Assembly (NCBI RefSeq): GCF_900460245.1
Contig: NZ_UHIP01000001.1
Coordinates: 1 to 64,000 of the forward strand
From: Vibrio fluvialis
GTDB lineage: Bacteria > Pseudomonadota > Gammaproteobacteria > Enterobacterales > Vibrionaceae
Direction: 5' to 3'
Length of the DNA stretch: 64,000 nt
Below, in pieces: positions 35,431-45,750 of the stretch. Each line of letters opens with the position of its first letter. Within the stretch, counting starts at the first letter, position 1. Both the position numbers and the translations under genes were made by a program. A model generated the notes under the pieces. It had not been told where the DNA came from. It worked only from the letters and a program-made list of their open reading frames with translations, and did not search any database.

Positions 35431-36430
35431 CCAGCGTGGTGTTGCCCTGATTATCGTTCTGCTGCTGCTTGCGATCATGGTTTCCATCGCCGCAACGATG
35501 TCGCAACGTATGTTTACTCAGTTCCAGCGTACGGGTCACCAGCTCAATTATCAACAGGCATACTGGTACAGCGTCGGGGTGGAAGCGCTGGCCAGAGCGG
35601 CGATTGAGCAGAGCCTGAAAGATAACGATGTGGTGAGTCTTAATCAGCCATGGGCGCAGAAAGACCGCCGCTATCCGCTGGATTATGGTGAAGTGGTGGG
35701 CAGCATTACCGACAAGCAGGCGTGTTTTAACGTCAATGTGTTTGCCAGTGAACAAGCCGTCAATACCGGCACCAGCCAGCCTTATGTTTATCGCGTGTGG
35801 CGCGCATTGCTCGATGATCTCGACATCGATAATTACCAGGCTGAAACCATTGCCGATTCGACCTGGGATTACATCGACAGCAACGACAGCGTCAACGCGT
35901 CGAGCGGGGTCGAAGACAGTTACTACGAGTCGATGTCGCCCGCGTATCTGGCGGCCAACTCGCTGCTGGCCGATGCCAGCGAGCTGCGGGCAGTCAATCA
36001 GGTCAGTGGCGATGTGATGCAGAAATTATTGCCGTATGTGTGTGCGTTGCCAGTCGATGACTGGCGGCTCAACATCAATACACTGGCACCGGATCAGGCC
36101 AAACTGCTGGCCGCGATGTTCAGCCCGGCGCTGAGCGACGCCAATGCCAAAACGGTATTGGAAAACCGACCGTTTGATGGTTGGAGCAGTGTCGATAACT
36201 TTCTGGCGGAAGCCCAGATAGCAGCGGTGGACAGCGCAATACGTGATGAAGCCAAAGCGTATCTGGCTGTAGATAGCCAATATTTTGAACTGGATGCGCA
36301 GGTGAAAGTGGACGAGTCCCGCGTGCGTGTCCGGAGCCTGTTTTATAGTAATGAACAAGAAACTGCAACGGTGATACGCCGTCGCTTTGGAGGAATCAGT
36401 GAGCGAGTTTCTGACCGTTCGGCTGAGTAG
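35420..36430 (+). CDS. gspK: Minor pseudopilin GspK/EpsK
   Basis: This 336-residue large minor pseudopilin caps the pseudopilus tip. The leader site is [10 protein letters not shown]; as in other GspK proteins, Glu at +5 is absent, and the mature N-terminus starts [11 protein letters not shown] large alpha domain is inserted in the C-terminal fold. The ATG at 35420 has GGGAG 6 bases upstream. Overlaps gspJ by 11 bases and gspL by 32. Confidence 0.95.
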   Translation: MIRNQRGVALIIVLLLLAIMVSIAATMSQRMFTQFQRTGHQLNYQQAYWYSVGVEALARAAIEQSLKDNDVVSLNQPWAQKDRRYPLDYGEVVGSITDKQACFNVNVFASEQAVNTGTSQPYVYRVWRALLDDLDIDNYQAETIADSTWDYIDSNDSVNASSGVEDSYYESMSPAYLAANSLLADASELRAVNQVSGDVMQKLLPYVCALPVDDWRLNINTLAPDQAKLLAAMFSPALSDANAKTVLENRPFDGWSSVDNFLAEAQIAAVDSAIRDEAKAYLAVDSQYFELDAQVKVDESRVRVRSLFYSNEQETATVIRRRFGGISERVSDRSAE

Positions 36431-37610
36431 TCAACAAGATGCCACCATTCCCTGGTTGGTGTGGTCGCCTCAGCAGCAGGCGGTGATCGCCAGCGGAGAA
36501 GTGGCTGGTTTGGATCAGTTGGAAGAACTGACCCCGTATGCGGCTCAGCGCTCGACGTTGCTGTTGTTAGCGGCCAGTGATGTGGTACTGACGCAAGTCG
36601 ATATTCCATCGGGCGCCAGCCGACAACTGGAATCGATGCTGCCGTATTTGGTGGAAGATGAGATTGCGCAGGATGTCGATGAGCTGCATTTCAGCGTATT
36701 GAACAAAAGTGGTGGCGTGGCCTCGGTTGCCGGGGTAGATCGCCAATGGTTGCAATCGTGCCTCGACACTCTGAAAGCCCTCCAGTTTGATGTGAAACGC
36801 GTCCTGCCGGATGTACTCGCGCTGCCACAGGCCGAAGGCATGGCTGCGGTGCAACTGGGCGATGAATGGCTGGTGCGTAAGGGCGAGTTTTCAGGCCTGA
36901 GCGTGGAAGCTCAATGGTTGCCGCTGTTCAGTCAGTCGGATTGGGTGCGTGATGGTGATGCCTGGCTGCCGTTAACGGCCTACACGCCGCTACCTGAGCT
37001 CACGCTGGCAGAAGGTCAGGATTGGCGCAGCGAGCCTTCTGAGCTGGTGATGCAGGTCCTGACACAGGAAGCATTGCGCAGCAAAATGACCTTGCTGACT
37101 GGAGAATTCACGCCGAAATCTTCCTGGTCTAAATACTGGCTGGTGTGGCGCAAAGCGGCCATTGCCGCCGGGTTACTGCTGGTGGTATCGATGGGATATC
37201 GCCTGGTTGAAGCTTATCAATATGAAACGACCGCACAGACTTACCGTGCGGAAAGTGAACGCATTTTCCGAGTCATTTTCCCTGATAAGCAGCGCATTCC
37301 GACCGTCAGCTATTTAAAACGCCAAATGAGCGATGAACTGGCGATGTTATCCGGAGGCAGCAGCGGTGAGCATGTGTTGGGCTGGCTGAGCAAGTTGCCG
37401 GATACTCTGCGCAGTATCAGCGCGCTGCAGGTGCAGAGCCTGCGTTTTGATGGCGATCGCGGCGAAGTGCGCCTGGAAGCAACCAGTAAAGATTTCCAGA
37501 CCTTTGAGCAAGCACGGGTGAAGTTCGAAGAGAACTTTGCGGTTGAGCAAGGGCAACTGAGCAAAAATGGCGAATTAGTGGTGGGGTCGTATGTCCTCAA
37601 ACGCAAATAG
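36399..37610 (+). CDS. gspL: Type II secretion protein GspL/EpsL
   Basis: This 403-residue bitopic protein recruits GspE to the membrane. The cytoplasmic actin-like domain (residues 1-240) is followed by one transmembrane helix (near residues 252-270, [15 protein letters not shown]) and a periplasmic ferredoxin-like domain. The GTG at 36399 ([10 protein letters not shown]) has GGAGG 5 bases upstream. The gene starts inside gspK. Confidence 0.95.
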   Translation: MSEFLTVRLSSQQDATIPWLVWSPQQQAVIASGEVAGLDQLEELTPYAAQRSTLLLLAASDVVLTQVDIPSGASRQLESMLPYLVEDEIAQDVDELHFSVLNKSGGVASVAGVDRQWLQSCLDTLKALQFDVKRVLPDVLALPQAEGMAAVQLGDEWLVRKGEFSGLSVEAQWLPLFSQSDWVRDGDAWLPLTAYTPLPELTLAEGQDWRSEPSELVMQVLTQEALRSKMTLLTGEFTPKSSWSKYWLVWRKAAIAAGLLLVVSMGYRLVEAYQYETTAQTYRAESERIFRVIFPDKQRIPTVSYLKRQMSDELAMLSGGSSGEHVLGWLSKLPDTLRSISALQVQSLRFDGDRGEVRLEATSKDFQTFEQARVKFEENFAVEQGQLSKNGELVVGSYVLKRK

Positions 37611-37619
37611 GGGCAGAGC

Positions 37620-38126
37620 ATGAAGAATTTACTCAACCCGTTACAAACCTCACTCCACACTTGGTGGAGCAGTATCAGCCAGCGTGAGCAGCGTCTGGTG
37701 CTGGTGTGCGGCGGTTTGCTGCTGCTGGGCATTCTCTACTGGGGTGTGCTGCAGCCGCTGCAGCAACGCAGTGACGCGGCGAGAGCGCGTATTGTCTCGG
37801 AGCAGCAGCTTCTGCAATGGGTGCAGTCCACCGCTGACGATATCGTCACACTGCGTCGGCAGGGAGGTGTGGTGGGCACGGCTCAACCGCTTAATCAGGT
37901 TATTTCCAGCTCGACGCGTCAGTTTAATATTGAGCTGATCCGCGTGCAGCCTCGAGGTGAGATGATGCAAGTGTGGATTCAGCCACTGCCCTTCTCACAA
38001 CTGGTCTCGTGGATTGCGTACCTCAAAGAGAAACAGGGTGTGGATGTCGAATTTATGGATCTCGACCGCGGTAAAGTGCCGGGCGTGGTAGAAGTGAAAC
38101 GTCTGCAGTTGAAACGGGGAGTGTGA
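37620..38126 (+). CDS. gspM: Type II secretion protein GspM/EpsM
   Basis: This 168-residue bitopic protein partners GspL. After a short cytoplasmic segment comes one transmembrane helix (LVLVCGGLLLLGILYWGVL), then a periplasmic ferredoxin-like domain. GGGGCAG lies just before the ATG. Its stop shares one base with the gspN start. Confidence 0.95.
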   Translation: MKNLLNPLQTSLHTWWSSISQREQRLVLVCGGLLLLGILYWGVLQPLQQRSDAARARIVSEQQLLQWVQSTADDIVTLRRQGGVVGTAQPLNQVISSSTRQFNIELIRVQPRGEMMQVWIQPLPFSQLVSWIAYLKEKQGVDVEFMDLDRGKVPGVVEVKRLQLKRGV

Positions 38127-38884
38127 TGAAACACAAGTTAGGTTATGTCGCCCTGTTTGTGGTGGTGTTTGTGGTCAGTGCGATTGTCCATTTACCGGCT
38201 AGCGTGGTGCTTAAGTCGGTGCCATTGCCGTCGGGGCTTGAGCTGCAAGGTGTGCAGGGCAGTTGGTGGCAGGGAAGTGCCAGTCAGGTGCGCTGGCAGC
38301 ACAGCAATCTCGGTGCGTTGAACTGGCAGTTGCAGTGGTCCTCACTGCTCAGCGCCGAAGCCAAAGTCGCGGTGCGTTTTGGACGCGGCAGTGATCTGGA
38401 TGTGCGCGGCAAAGGCATGGTGGGTTACACTTTTTCCGGCCCGTTTGCCGAGGAGATGGTGGTGTCTGCGCCTGCAGAAAAAGTGGTGCAGTCGCTGCAT
38501 CTGCCACTGCCTATCAATGCTATGGGACAGGTCGAGCTGACACTGCGTGATTATCGCTATGGAGCGCCTTGGTGTCGTGCGGCCAGTGGCAATCTGGTGT
38601 GGGCTCAGAGTGCCATTCAGTCACCGCTTGGCGATTTACAGCTTGGGCCGGTCATGGCCGAAGTGGGATGTGAAGACAACGTATTGAACGTCAAAGGCGG
38701 TCAGCAGAGTGGCCAGGTGAGCAGTGAATTTAGCGCACAGATTAATGCCAATCGCCGTTTTACTGCTCAGGCCTGGTTTAAACCCGGCGCAGAATTTCCC
38801 AACTCTATGGCTGAGCAGCTTAAATATCTGTCACGTCCGGATGGACAAGGACGTTTTCAGTTTTCCCGTCAGGGCCAGCTGTAA
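38126..38884 (+). CDS. gspN: Type II secretion protein GspN/EpsN
   Basis: This 252-residue protein is the last of the operon. An N-terminal signal anchor (LGYVALFVVVFVVSAIVHLP) precedes a periplasmic beta-rich domain (GspN family). GspN is present only in some type II systems and is dispensable in several. The ATG at 38126 overlaps the gspM stop by one base; an in-frame GTG one codon earlier is less likely. Confidence 0.93.
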   Translation: MKHKLGYVALFVVVFVVSAIVHLPASVVLKSVPLPSGLELQGVQGSWWQGSASQVRWQHSNLGALNWQLQWSSLLSAEAKVAVRFGRGSDLDVRGKGMVGYTFSGPFAEEMVVSAPAEKVVQSLHLPLPINAMGQVELTLRDYRYGAPWCRAASGNLVWAQSAIQSPLGDLQLGPVMAEVGCEDNVLNVKGGQQSGQVSSEFSAQINANRRFTAQAWFKPGAEFPNSMAEQLKYLSRPDGQGRFQFSRQGQL

Positions 38885-38886
38885 AG

Positions 38887-38916
38887 AAAAGGGCGAGATT
38901 ATCTCGCCCTTTTTTA
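38887..38916. terminator. Bidirectional terminator between gspN and cysQ
   Basis: The perfect stem gggcgagat/atctcgccc is flanked by AAAA on one side and TTTTTT on the other, so it can serve both convergent operons. The T run runs into the cysQ stop codon. Confidence 0.88.
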
Positions 38917-39741
38917 ATCTTTGACCTTGAGAATCTTGTCCCATGGCAGGTCAGCGTCACCCAGCACAATAAAGTTCGGGTTCTCCAGCGTATCCCGCTC
39001 GTTGTACGACAGCGGTTCTAACTGGGTGCTGAGTATGCGCCCGCCGGCTTCTTCTACAATACACTGGGTCGCGGCGGTGTCCCACTCGCCAGTCGGCCCT
39101 AGACGCAGGTAGCAATCGACCGCCCCTTCTGCGACCAGGCACGCTTTGAGTGCTGCAGAGCCGAGTGGCACCAATTCGTAGTTCCATTGACTGCTTAACC
39201 GGTTGGTAATGCGGTTAATGTCCTGACGGCGGCTGATGGCAATCGCGATCGACTGTCCCGGCAGTTCATGTTTGTGGGTCTCGATGCGCAGGCTTTCCGA
39301 CATATCCGGGATCTTCCATGCGCCTTTGCCGGAATACGCGTAGTAAGTGACGCCGGAAACCGGGCCATACACCACGCCCATCACTGGTCGGTTGTTTTCC
39401 ACCAGCGCAATGATGGTCGCGAAATCACCGCTACGGGCGATGAACTCCTGCGTGCCATCCAAGGGGTCAACCAGCCAATAGCGCTGCCAGGTTTCCCGCG
39501 TGGTCAGGCTAATGTTCGCCGCTTCTTCGGATAACACCGGAATGTCCGGTGTCAGTTCGCTCAGGCGTTCCACCACCAGTTTATGCGCTGCGAGATCGGC
39601 GCTGGTGACTGGGGTTTCATCACTTTTGGTATAGGATTCGTAGGATTTGTTCTCGTAAATATCGAGAATCAGTTGTCCGGCAGAACGCGCGATGCTGATG
39701 ACATCGGGCAGCAGGTGAGACAGATCTTTGGCGGTAGGCAT
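38914..39741 (-). CDS. cysQ: 3'(2'),5'-bisphosphate nucleotidase CysQ
   Basis: This 275-residue enzyme dephosphorylates 3'-phosphoadenosine 5'-phosphate (PAP) to AMP, protecting sulfate assimilation. The inositol-monophosphatase motifs are present: PVTSADLAAH, VLSEEAA with the metal-binding glutamates, DPLDGTQEFI, and the second motif GPTGEWDTAATQCIVEEAGG. AAAGGAAAG precedes the ATG. It follows nudE by 23 bases in the same direction, the same pairing as in other gammaproteobacteria. Confidence 0.95.
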   Translation of the reverse strand: MPTAKDLSHLLPDVISIARSAGQLILDIYENKSYESYTKSDETPVTSADLAAHKLVVERLSELTPDIPVLSEEAANISLTTRETWQRYWLVDPLDGTQEFIARSGDFATIIALVENNRPVMGVVYGPVSGVTYYAYSGKGAWKIPDMSESLRIETHKHELPGQSIAIAISRRQDINRITNRLSSQWNYELVPLGSAALKACLVAEGAVDCYLRLGPTGEWDTAATQCIVEEAGGRILSTQLEPLSYNERDTLENPNFIVLGDADLPWDKILKVKD

Positions 39742-39764
39742 ACTCTTTCCTTTAGCTCTGCTGG

Positions 39765-40313
39765 TCAGGATTGCAAATGGCGCAGAGCGAGCAGTAGTGC
39801 AGTGATGCTGCGAGCTTCGCTAAAATCTAAGTGAGTCAGCAACTCTTCGGCTTGAGCGAGGGGCCAGCGAACCACTTCGAGTGGCTCAGGTTCATCGCCT
39901 TCCAATTGTTCTGAGTATAGATCCTGTGCGATGAAGAGTGTCATACGGCTGGAAAAATACGACGGCGCCAACACCACTTCTTTGAGGTGGGTTAAGCGAT
40001 GCGCACCAAAGCCAATCTCTTCTTTCAGTTCGCGCACGGCGGCTTCCTGAGCTGATTCTCCCGGGTCAATCAAACCTTTGGGAAAACCGAGTTCGTAGTT
40101 TTCAGTGCCCGCGGCGTATTCGCGCACCAACAGCAGATCGCCGCTCTCGGTGACTGGTACCATCATCACGGCGTTGCGGCCACTGGGTTTCATGCGTTCG
40201 TAGGTGCGTTGCTCACCATTAGAAAAACGGAGGTCGAGCGCCTCAATGGCAAACAGTCTCGACTTGGCAACCGTACTACGGGCCAAAATCTCCGGTAATG
40301 ATTTAGATGGCAT
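39765..40313 (-). CDS. nudE: ADP-ribose diphosphatase NudE
   Basis: This 182-residue Nudix hydrolase acts on ADP-ribose, NADH and diadenosine polyphosphates. The Nudix box reads GLIDPGESAQEAAVRELKEE and continues IGF, with all catalytic residues (GX5EX7REUXEEXGU) kept. AAGGAG lies 7 bases before the ATG. It is the promoter-proximal gene of nudE-cysQ. Confidence 0.93.
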   Translation of the reverse strand: MPSKSLPEILARSTVAKSRLFAIEALDLRFSNGEQRTYERMKPSGRNAVMMVPVTESGDLLLVREYAAGTENYELGFPKGLIDPGESAQEAAVRELKEEIGFGAHRLTHLKEVVLAPSYFSSRMTLFIAQDLYSEQLEGDEPEPLEVVRWPLAQAEELLTHLDFSEARSITALLLALRHLQS

Positions 40314-40344
40314 ACGCTAACTCCTTCGCATTCAAAAGTTTTCT

Positions 40345-40382
40345 TACTATATGAGAAAATCTTGCGAGTGAAAATATCACTC
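40345..40382 (-). promoter_or_regulatory. Candidate promoter and palindrome upstream of nudE
   Basis: On the minus strand TTTTCA and TATAGT are 17 bases apart. A 6-bp inverted repeat, GAGTGA/TCACTC (40366-40382), overlaps the -35 and could be an operator. No regulator can be named. Confidence 0.35.
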
Positions 40383-40416
40383 TTTACAGGCGACCACACG
40401 TGCTGGCGCAGAAAAT

Positions 40417-40445
40417 AAAAAAAGCTGATGCACGCATCAGCTTTT
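40417..40445 (-). terminator. Terminator of nfuA
   Basis: On the minus strand AAAGCTGATGC pairs with GCATCAGCTTT around GT, followed by a T-rich tract. It lies about 14 bases after the nfuA stop. Confidence 0.88.
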
Positions 40446-40458
40446 CGTTGTCGGTGTA

Positions 40459-41046
40459 TCAGTAGTAAGAGTGCTCACCACGATCGTGTTCGGTGGAATC
40501 GCGCACCGCAGTCAGTTCACCTTCGAACTGAGCCAGCAGCTCTTTTTCGATCCCTTCTTTCAGTGTTACGTCCACCATTGAACAGCCGTTACAGCCGCCG
40601 CCGAACTGAACCAGCGCAACGCCGTCGTCCGAGATTTCCAACAGTTGGACGTGACCGCCGTGACCTGCCAGTTGTGGGTTAACCTGAGTCTGAATCGCGT
40701 ATTCAACGCGTTCCATCAGTGAGGCGTCATCCGACACTTTACGCATTTTCGCGTTCGGTGCTTTCAGCGTCAGTTGTGAGCCCATTTTGTCTGTTACGAA
40801 GTCGATCACGGCTTCTTCCAGGAATGGCAGGCTCAGTTCGTCCACATACGCAGAAAAATCGCTGTATGGGATTTCAGTATCGGTAGCTTCCACAGCCTCA
40901 GGCGGGCAGTAAGACACGCCACATTCCGCATTTTGGGTGCCCGGGTTGACCACGAACACACGAATGTTAGTGCCTTCTGGTTGCTGAGCAAGCAGCTTAG
41001 CAAAGTGAGACTGGGCAGATTCGGTAATAGTAATAGTATTTGACAC
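40459..41046 (-). CDS. nfuA: Fe-S biogenesis protein NfuA
   Basis: This 195-residue cytosolic carrier delivers [4Fe-4S] clusters to apoproteins such as lipoyl synthase, mainly under oxidative stress or iron limitation. The N-terminal degenerate A-type domain (residues 1-105, without the usual cysteine triad) is followed by the Nfu domain. The latter carries the cluster-binding [16 protein letters not shown]. The comF-nfuA order next to bioH is the same as in E. coli. Confidence 0.96.
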   Translation of the reverse strand: MSNTITITESAQSHFAKLLAQQPEGTNIRVFVVNPGTQNAECGVSYCPPEAVEATDTEIPYSDFSAYVDELSLPFLEEAVIDFVTDKMGSQLTLKAPNAKMRKVSDDASLMERVEYAIQTQVNPQLAGHGGHVQLLEISDDGVALVQFGGGCNGCSMVDVTLKEGIEKELLAQFEGELTAVRDSTEHDRGEHSYY

Positions 41047-41146
41047 GACGAATACCTGAGTAAAATTGTAGGCTATTTAGTCACCATTCTACTCCTGTCG
41101 AGCCGAGGATCCAGCCCTTTTTTGTGAGCGCATTTTAACGCTGGGG

Positions 41147-41848
41147 TCAGTCACCCGGTTCAGGAGTGCGGCATATGCAGTAAATATCAAGGCTTTCGAC
41201 GCCTACATCAAGCAGTAAATTGCATAATTGTCGCACCGTACTGCCTGTGGTGACGACATCATCAACGATCGCGATATGTCTGTGGCTCGGTGCACTGTTT
41301 AAGACAAAAGCTTGGTTGAGATTGCGCCGGCGCTGAGCTTTGTTCAGGCCTTGCTGCGGCGGGGTGGCCAGGCGACGGGAAAACAGCCGAGGCTGGTATT
41401 GGCTGCCGAGTTGCTGCGCAAGTTGACGTGCCAAAACATCACTTTGATTGAAACCGCGCCAGGCATGGCGGCGCCAGTGCAGCGGCACGCAGGTCACCAG
41501 AGGGGCGGGCGATACTATTCGTGGGGCTAACAATCCGGCCAGCGGCTGCGCTTGCCAGAACTGGCGCTGATATTTGAGCTGATGCACGCTCTGACTGAGT
41601 GGAAAACGGTAATCGCCCAAACAATAGAGCTTATGCCACGGCGGCGGCGATGTCAGGCATTGGCCACACTGTTCGGTGGCGGTTTCACAAGGCAGGCCGC
41701 AGCGAGCGCAACGCGTGGTTGGTGCGTACCAGTTGAGGCATGCGCCACACAAGCTCTGCGTGTTATGCGATTCAAGGGGCAAACCGCACAGCTGACACGA
41801 CGGTCTCAGCCACGAAAACATGGTTTTTTGAAGTCGATTGGTTAACAT
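41147..41848 (-). CDS. gntX: ComF family phosphoribosyltransferase-like protein
   Basis: This 233-residue ComF-family protein (GntX/YhgH of E. coli) has an N-terminal double zinc ribbon with four CxxC pairs (CQLC, CGAC, CARC, CGQC; residues 18-64). The C-terminal phosphoribosyltransferase fold keeps the PRPP loop VDDVVTTGST. Relatives are needed for DNA uptake and use of DNA as nutrient in naturally competent bacteria including Haemophilus; that role in Vibrio is likely but not shown here. It is divergent from bioH. Confidence 0.9.
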   Translation of the reverse strand: MLTNRLQKTMFSWLRPSCQLCGLPLESHNTQSLCGACLNWYAPTTRCARCGLPCETATEQCGQCLTSPPPWHKLYCLGDYRFPLSQSVHQLKYQRQFWQAQPLAGLLAPRIVSPAPLVTCVPLHWRRHAWRGFNQSDVLARQLAQQLGSQYQPRLFSRRLATPPQQGLNKAQRRRNLNQAFVLNSAPSHRHIAIVDDVVTTGSTVRQLCNLLLDVGVESLDIYCICRTPEPGD

Positions 41849-41928
41849 AACAGACCAAAACTAAAGGGTATGGCGCTATCATTGCGACAGGCTCAAGCAC
41901 GGTGTGCATGGAATAAGTAGGAGAACAT

Positions 41929-42705
41929 GTGACGATGGCAGCGGAGTTGTATTGGCAGGTAAACGGCAGCGGCCCGGATTTGGTGTTGGTGCACGGCTGG
42001 GGGATGAATGGCGCCGTGTGGCAGCAAACCGCCGAGGTACTGGCTGCGCATTTTCGCGTGCATGTGGTCGATTTGCCCGGCTACGGACACAGCGCCGATC
42101 AACATGCGGATTCTCTCGAAGCCATTGCTCAACGTTTGACGGAACGTGCTCCGAAGCAGGCGATTTGGGTCGGTTGGTCACTGGGTGGGCTGGTGGCGAC
42201 GCATATGGCGCTGCACCACAGCGAGTATGTTGCCAAATTAGTCACGGTCGCCTCATCACCGAAATTTGCTGCCGAGCGCCCGTGGCGTGGCATTCAGCCT
42301 CAGGTGCTGAGTGCGTTTACCGATCAACTGGTGGACGATTTTCAAACCACGATTGAGCGCTTTATGGCGTTGCAGGCAATGGGCAGCCCATCCGCGCGTC
42401 AGGACGTCAAAACCCTCAAGCAGGCAGTGTTGTCGCGTCCCAGCCCGAACCCACACTCTTTGCTGGCGGGCTTGCAAATGTTGGCTAATGTCGATTTGCG
42501 TGAGCAACTGCCGCACATTTCGGTGCCGCTGCTGCGCCTGTATGGTCGCCTTGACGGGTTGGTGCCGGTTAAAGTGGCGCACGATCTGGCTCAGGTGGTG
42601 CCAGACAGTCAGCAATATATTTTCACCGAATCTTCCCATGCGCCGTTCATGACAGAGTTTGACACTTTCTGTCAGCAACTGGTGGCGTTCGCCGGACAAC
42701 ACTAA
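41929..42705 (+). CDS. bioH: Pimeloyl-ACP methyl ester esterase BioH
   Basis: This 258-residue alpha/beta hydrolase removes the methyl group from pimeloyl-ACP methyl ester, ending the BioC-BioH path to the biotin precursor. The nucleophile elbow GWSLGG (serine near 85), catalytic aspartate in YGRLDGLVPV and histidine in ESSHAPF are present. The GTG at 41929 has AGGAG 5 bases upstream; an ATG two codons later is possible. Other bio genes are not in the window. Confidence 0.95.
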   Translation: MTMAAELYWQVNGSGPDLVLVHGWGMNGAVWQQTAEVLAAHFRVHVVDLPGYGHSADQHADSLEAIAQRLTERAPKQAIWVGWSLGGLVATHMALHHSEYVAKLVTVASSPKFAAERPWRGIQPQVLSAFTDQLVDDFQTTIERFMALQAMGSPSARQDVKTLKQAVLSRPSPNPHSLLAGLQMLANVDLREQLPHISVPLLRLYGRLDGLVPVKVAHDLAQVVPDSQQYIFTESSHAPFMTEFDTFCQQLVAFAGQH

Positions 42706-42833
42706 ACCTTTGGCTTAATTCCGCGCGTTAACATAAATATCACTCAATGTTTGTCACTACTGGTCGATAAATAAGCTAACCCCGACGCGTGAACGCGCCG
42801 ACCGGGCCGGGCGATACTGAGGAGGTTTCGGCT

Positions 42834-43304
42834 ATGATCGTGTCACCGACAAATGTCAGCGTGCCACTTATCGCCCCATCAGTAAACGTGCCGACAGAGC
42901 AGGCCGCGCGTGACAACCGAGTCCGTGAGCCTGTGATGCCGACAGTAGAGCTGACCAAACCCAACGCGGAGCGTAAGGTCAAAGGCGACGACAAACGGCG
43001 TAAGCAGTCGTCCTGGGATCCGTCTGAGCATCCCGGCTATGAGCTGGATCAGGAGACCGAGACGACGGTGCGTCCGCATGACGAGCCGAAAAGTGAGCTG
43101 GAGCGATTGTTCGATCTGCTGGCTTTGTCGACTTACAGCCATTCGCAGGGTAAAGGTTATGCGATGCGGTTTCGCCTGCCGAAACGCGTTATTGATGCTG
43201 CGATAACTGAAGGCAAAATGGCCAAGCGGCGCACCGTAATCAAATTCCATTACGGCCATGCTGTAGCGCCGAACACGCCATCAGAAGTGATTGCGGTCTT
43301 GTAG
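42834..43304 (+). CDS. Conserved hypothetical protein downstream of bioH
   Basis: I do not recognise a characterised family. It has 156 residues from the ATG at 42834, which has GAGGAGG 8 bases upstream. The N-terminal 85 residues are polar, low in complexity and probably disordered (KVKGDDKRRKQSS). The C-terminal 65 residues look folded (ELERLFDLLALSTYSHSQGK, RFRLPKRVIDAAI), with no signal peptide or membrane segment. It follows bioH by 128 bases and shares a bidirectional terminator with tex. It is probably cytosolic. Confidence 0.7.
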   Translation: MIVSPTNVSVPLIAPSVNVPTEQAARDNRVREPVMPTVELTKPNAERKVKGDDKRRKQSSWDPSEHPGYELDQETETTVRPHDEPKSELERLFDLLALSTYSHSQGKGYAMRFRLPKRVIDAAITEGKMAKRRTVIKFHYGHAVAPNTPSEVIAVL

Positions 43305-43330
43305 TCATCGCTTGCGATGAGACACGCAGA

Positions 43331-43371
43331 AAAAATCCCCAGCGGAATATTCCACTGGGGATTTTCTTTTT
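43331..43371. terminator. Bidirectional terminator between the hypothetical gene and tex
   Basis: ccccagcggaa and ttccactgggg form a stem, with A-rich sequence upstream and T-rich sequence downstream. It therefore serves both convergent genes; the tex stop lies 15 bases away. Confidence 0.85.
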
Positions 43372-43385
43372 CAGCTCAATAGCGC

Positions 43386-45695
43386 TTATTTCTTCGCTTT
43401 GGCAAAGGCCGCGGCAAAGGCGCCGCTCATCGCGCCACCCGCGTTGGACGGTTCATCACGCCGACGCGGCGAACGCTCTTGGCGCGGCTGGCTGCTGCGC
43501 GCCGGACGGCTTTCCTGGCCCGGTTCGTCATTCAGGCGCATAGTAAGCGCAATGCGTTTACGCTGCACGTCAACTTCCATGACCTTAACTTTCACGATGT
43601 CGCCCGCTTTGACCACTTCGCGAGGGTCGGAGACAAAGCGATCGGTCAGCGCAGAGATGTGGACTAACCCGTCCTGATGCACGCCGATGTCGACAAATGC
43701 GCCGAAGTTGGCCACGTTCGACACCACGCCTTCCAGCACCATGCCGATTTCGAGATCCGATACTTCATTCACGCCGTCGGCGAAGGTCGCGGTTTTGAAC
43801 TCAGGGCGCGGGTCACGACCCGGCTTGTCGAGCTCTTTGATGATGTCGCTCACGGTCGGCACCCCGAAGTGTTCGTCGGTGTAATCGACCGCGCGCAGGT
43901 TGCGCAGAAACTCGCTGTTCCCAATCAGCGCTTTGATCGCTTTTTGGTTTTTCTCCGCGATGTTTTTCACTACCGGATACGCTTCCGGGTGCACCGCAGA
44001 GGCATCGAGCGGGTTTTTGCCATCCATAATGCGCAGGAAGCCGGCACACTGTTCAAAGGCTTTTGGCCCCAGACGCGGCACTTTTTTCAGTGCACTGCGC
44101 GAATCAAAGCGGCCGTTTTCATCGCGGTAGTCCACGATATTCTGCGCCAGCGTGCTCGACAGGCCCGCGACGCGCGTGAGCAGCGCCGGAGAGGCAGTGT
44201 TGACATCCACGCCCACGGCGTTCACACAGTCTTCCACCACGGCATCAAGACGCTTGGCCAGCATCGACTGGCTGACGTCGTGTTGATATTGGCCGACCCC
44301 GATGGATTTCGGATCGATTTTCACCAGCTCTGCCAGCGGGTCTTGCAGGCGACGGGCAATGGACACTGCGCCGCGCAGGGAAACATCCAGATTCGGGAAC
44401 TCTTTGGCAGCCAGTTCGGACGCTGAATACACCGAGGCGCCGGCTTCGCTCACCGTGATTTTTTGCACTTTGAGGTTGCCGCGCTTGATGAGGTCAGCAG
44501 CAAAAGCGTCGGTTTCACGCGATGCGGTGCCGTTACCGATCGCAATCAGATCGACATGGTGTTGCTTCACCAGCGCTGCCACGCTCGCCATCGCGCGGTC
44601 GTATTGATTGTGCGGTTGGTGCGGATAAATGGTGTCAGTCGCGAGCACTTTACCGGTGGCATCCACCACCGCCACTTTACACCCAGTACGCAGGCCCGGA
44701 TCGAGGCCAAGGGTTGCGCGCGGGCCTGCCGGGGCTGCCATCAGCAAATCTTTCAGGTTGGTGGCGAACACGTCGATAGCATCGATTTCGGCGCGCTCTT
44801 TCATCGCGCTCATCAATTCGGTTTCCATGTGCATCGAAACCTTGATGCGCCATGACCAACTGATCACCTGTTTGCGCCACGCGTCGGCTGCCGCTTGGCT
44901 GAGGTGAATGCCGTAATGTTCGGCAATCAGGGTTTCGCAGTACGACTGACGCGCGGTCTCTTCCAATTCCGGATCGGCGTTGAGCGTCAGGGTCAGGAAG
45001 CCTTCGTTGCGGCCACGTAGCATGGCCAACGCACGGTGCGACGGCACTTTGCTGATGGGCTCGCGGTGGTCAAAGTAATCTTTGAATTTCTCGCCGTCAC
45101 GCTCTTTCCCTTCCACCACGCGCGAGACGATTTCGGCGTTACGCGTCAGGTGCTGACGGATTTTTTCCAGCAGGTTCGCATCTTCAGCGATGCGTTCCAT
45201 AATGATGGCGCGTGCGCCGTCCAGCGCTGCTTTGCTGTCGTCGATGCCTTTGTCGGCAGCAATGTAGCGTTCTGCTTCACGCTCCGGATCGGTATCCGGC
45301 TGCGTCCACAGTTTATCTGCCAGCGGTTCTAAACCCGCTTCAATTGCGATTTGGCCTTTGGTGCGACGCTTAGGTTTGTATGGCAGATACAGATCTTCCA
45401 GACGGGTTTTGCTGTCGGCGTCCTGAATCGCTTGTTCCAGTTCAGGAGTCAGTTTGCCCTGATCCTGAATGGATTTGATAATGGTCTGGCGGCGGTCATC
45501 CATTTCGCGCAGGTATGCGAGGCGGCTGTCCAGCGTACGCAGCTGGGTATCGTCCAGACCGCCGGTGACCTCTTTACGGTAACGGGCGATAAACGGAACG
45601 GTGTTGCCGTCGTCAATCAGTTTGACGGCGGCGATGACTTGCTCTGAGCGAACGTTCAGCTCTTTGGCAATCGATTGACAGATAGCTAAGCTCAT
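43386..45695 (-). CDS. tex: Tex/YhgF RNA-binding transcription accessory protein
   Basis: This 769-residue cytosolic protein has the Tex layout. An N-terminal helical domain ([15 protein letters not shown]) is followed by the YqgF/RNase H-like core ([17 protein letters not shown] near 325). Then come helix-hairpin-helix domains and a C-terminal S1 RNA-binding domain ([20 protein letters not shown]) ending in a charged tail. It is linked to transcription fidelity and toxin or stress expression in several bacteria. The ATG at 45695 ([10 protein letters not shown]) is preferred to an in-frame GTG four codons earlier. Confidence 0.95.
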   Translation of the reverse strand: MSLAICQSIAKELNVRSEQVIAAVKLIDDGNTVPFIARYRKEVTGGLDDTQLRTLDSRLAYLREMDDRRQTIIKSIQDQGKLTPELEQAIQDADSKTRLEDLYLPYKPKRRTKGQIAIEAGLEPLADKLWTQPDTDPEREAERYIAADKGIDDSKAALDGARAIIMERIAEDANLLEKIRQHLTRNAEIVSRVVEGKERDGEKFKDYFDHREPISKVPSHRALAMLRGRNEGFLTLTLNADPELEETARQSYCETLIAEHYGIHLSQAAADAWRKQVISWSWRIKVSMHMETELMSAMKERAEIDAIDVFATNLKDLLMAAPAGPRATLGLDPGLRTGCKVAVVDATGKVLATDTIYPHQPHNQYDRAMASVAALVKQHHVDLIAIGNGTASRETDAFAADLIKRGNLKVQKITVSEAGASVYSASELAAKEFPNLDVSLRGAVSIARRLQDPLAELVKIDPKSIGVGQYQHDVSQSMLAKRLDAVVEDCVNAVGVDVNTASPALLTRVAGLSSTLAQNIVDYRDENGRFDSRSALKKVPRLGPKAFEQCAGFLRIMDGKNPLDASAVHPEAYPVVKNIAEKNQKAIKALIGNSEFLRNLRAVDYTDEHFGVPTVSDIIKELDKPGRDPRPEFKTATFADGVNEVSDLEIGMVLEGVVSNVANFGAFVDIGVHQDGLVHISALTDRFVSDPREVVKAGDIVKVKVMEVDVQRKRIALTMRLNDEPGQESRPARSSQPRQERSPRRRDEPSNAGGAMSGAFAAAFAKAKK

Positions 45696-45750
45696 GGTTG
45701 ATATCACTTTTTACAACAGAATCACTGAAGTGGGGGCAACAGAGTCTATT

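Noticed and set aside
43677..44426. 249-codon plus-strand frame opposite tex
   Set aside because: Antisense to a well-conserved gene; a frame left open by the codon bias of tex. The histidine/arginine/valine-rich translation is typical of such shadows.
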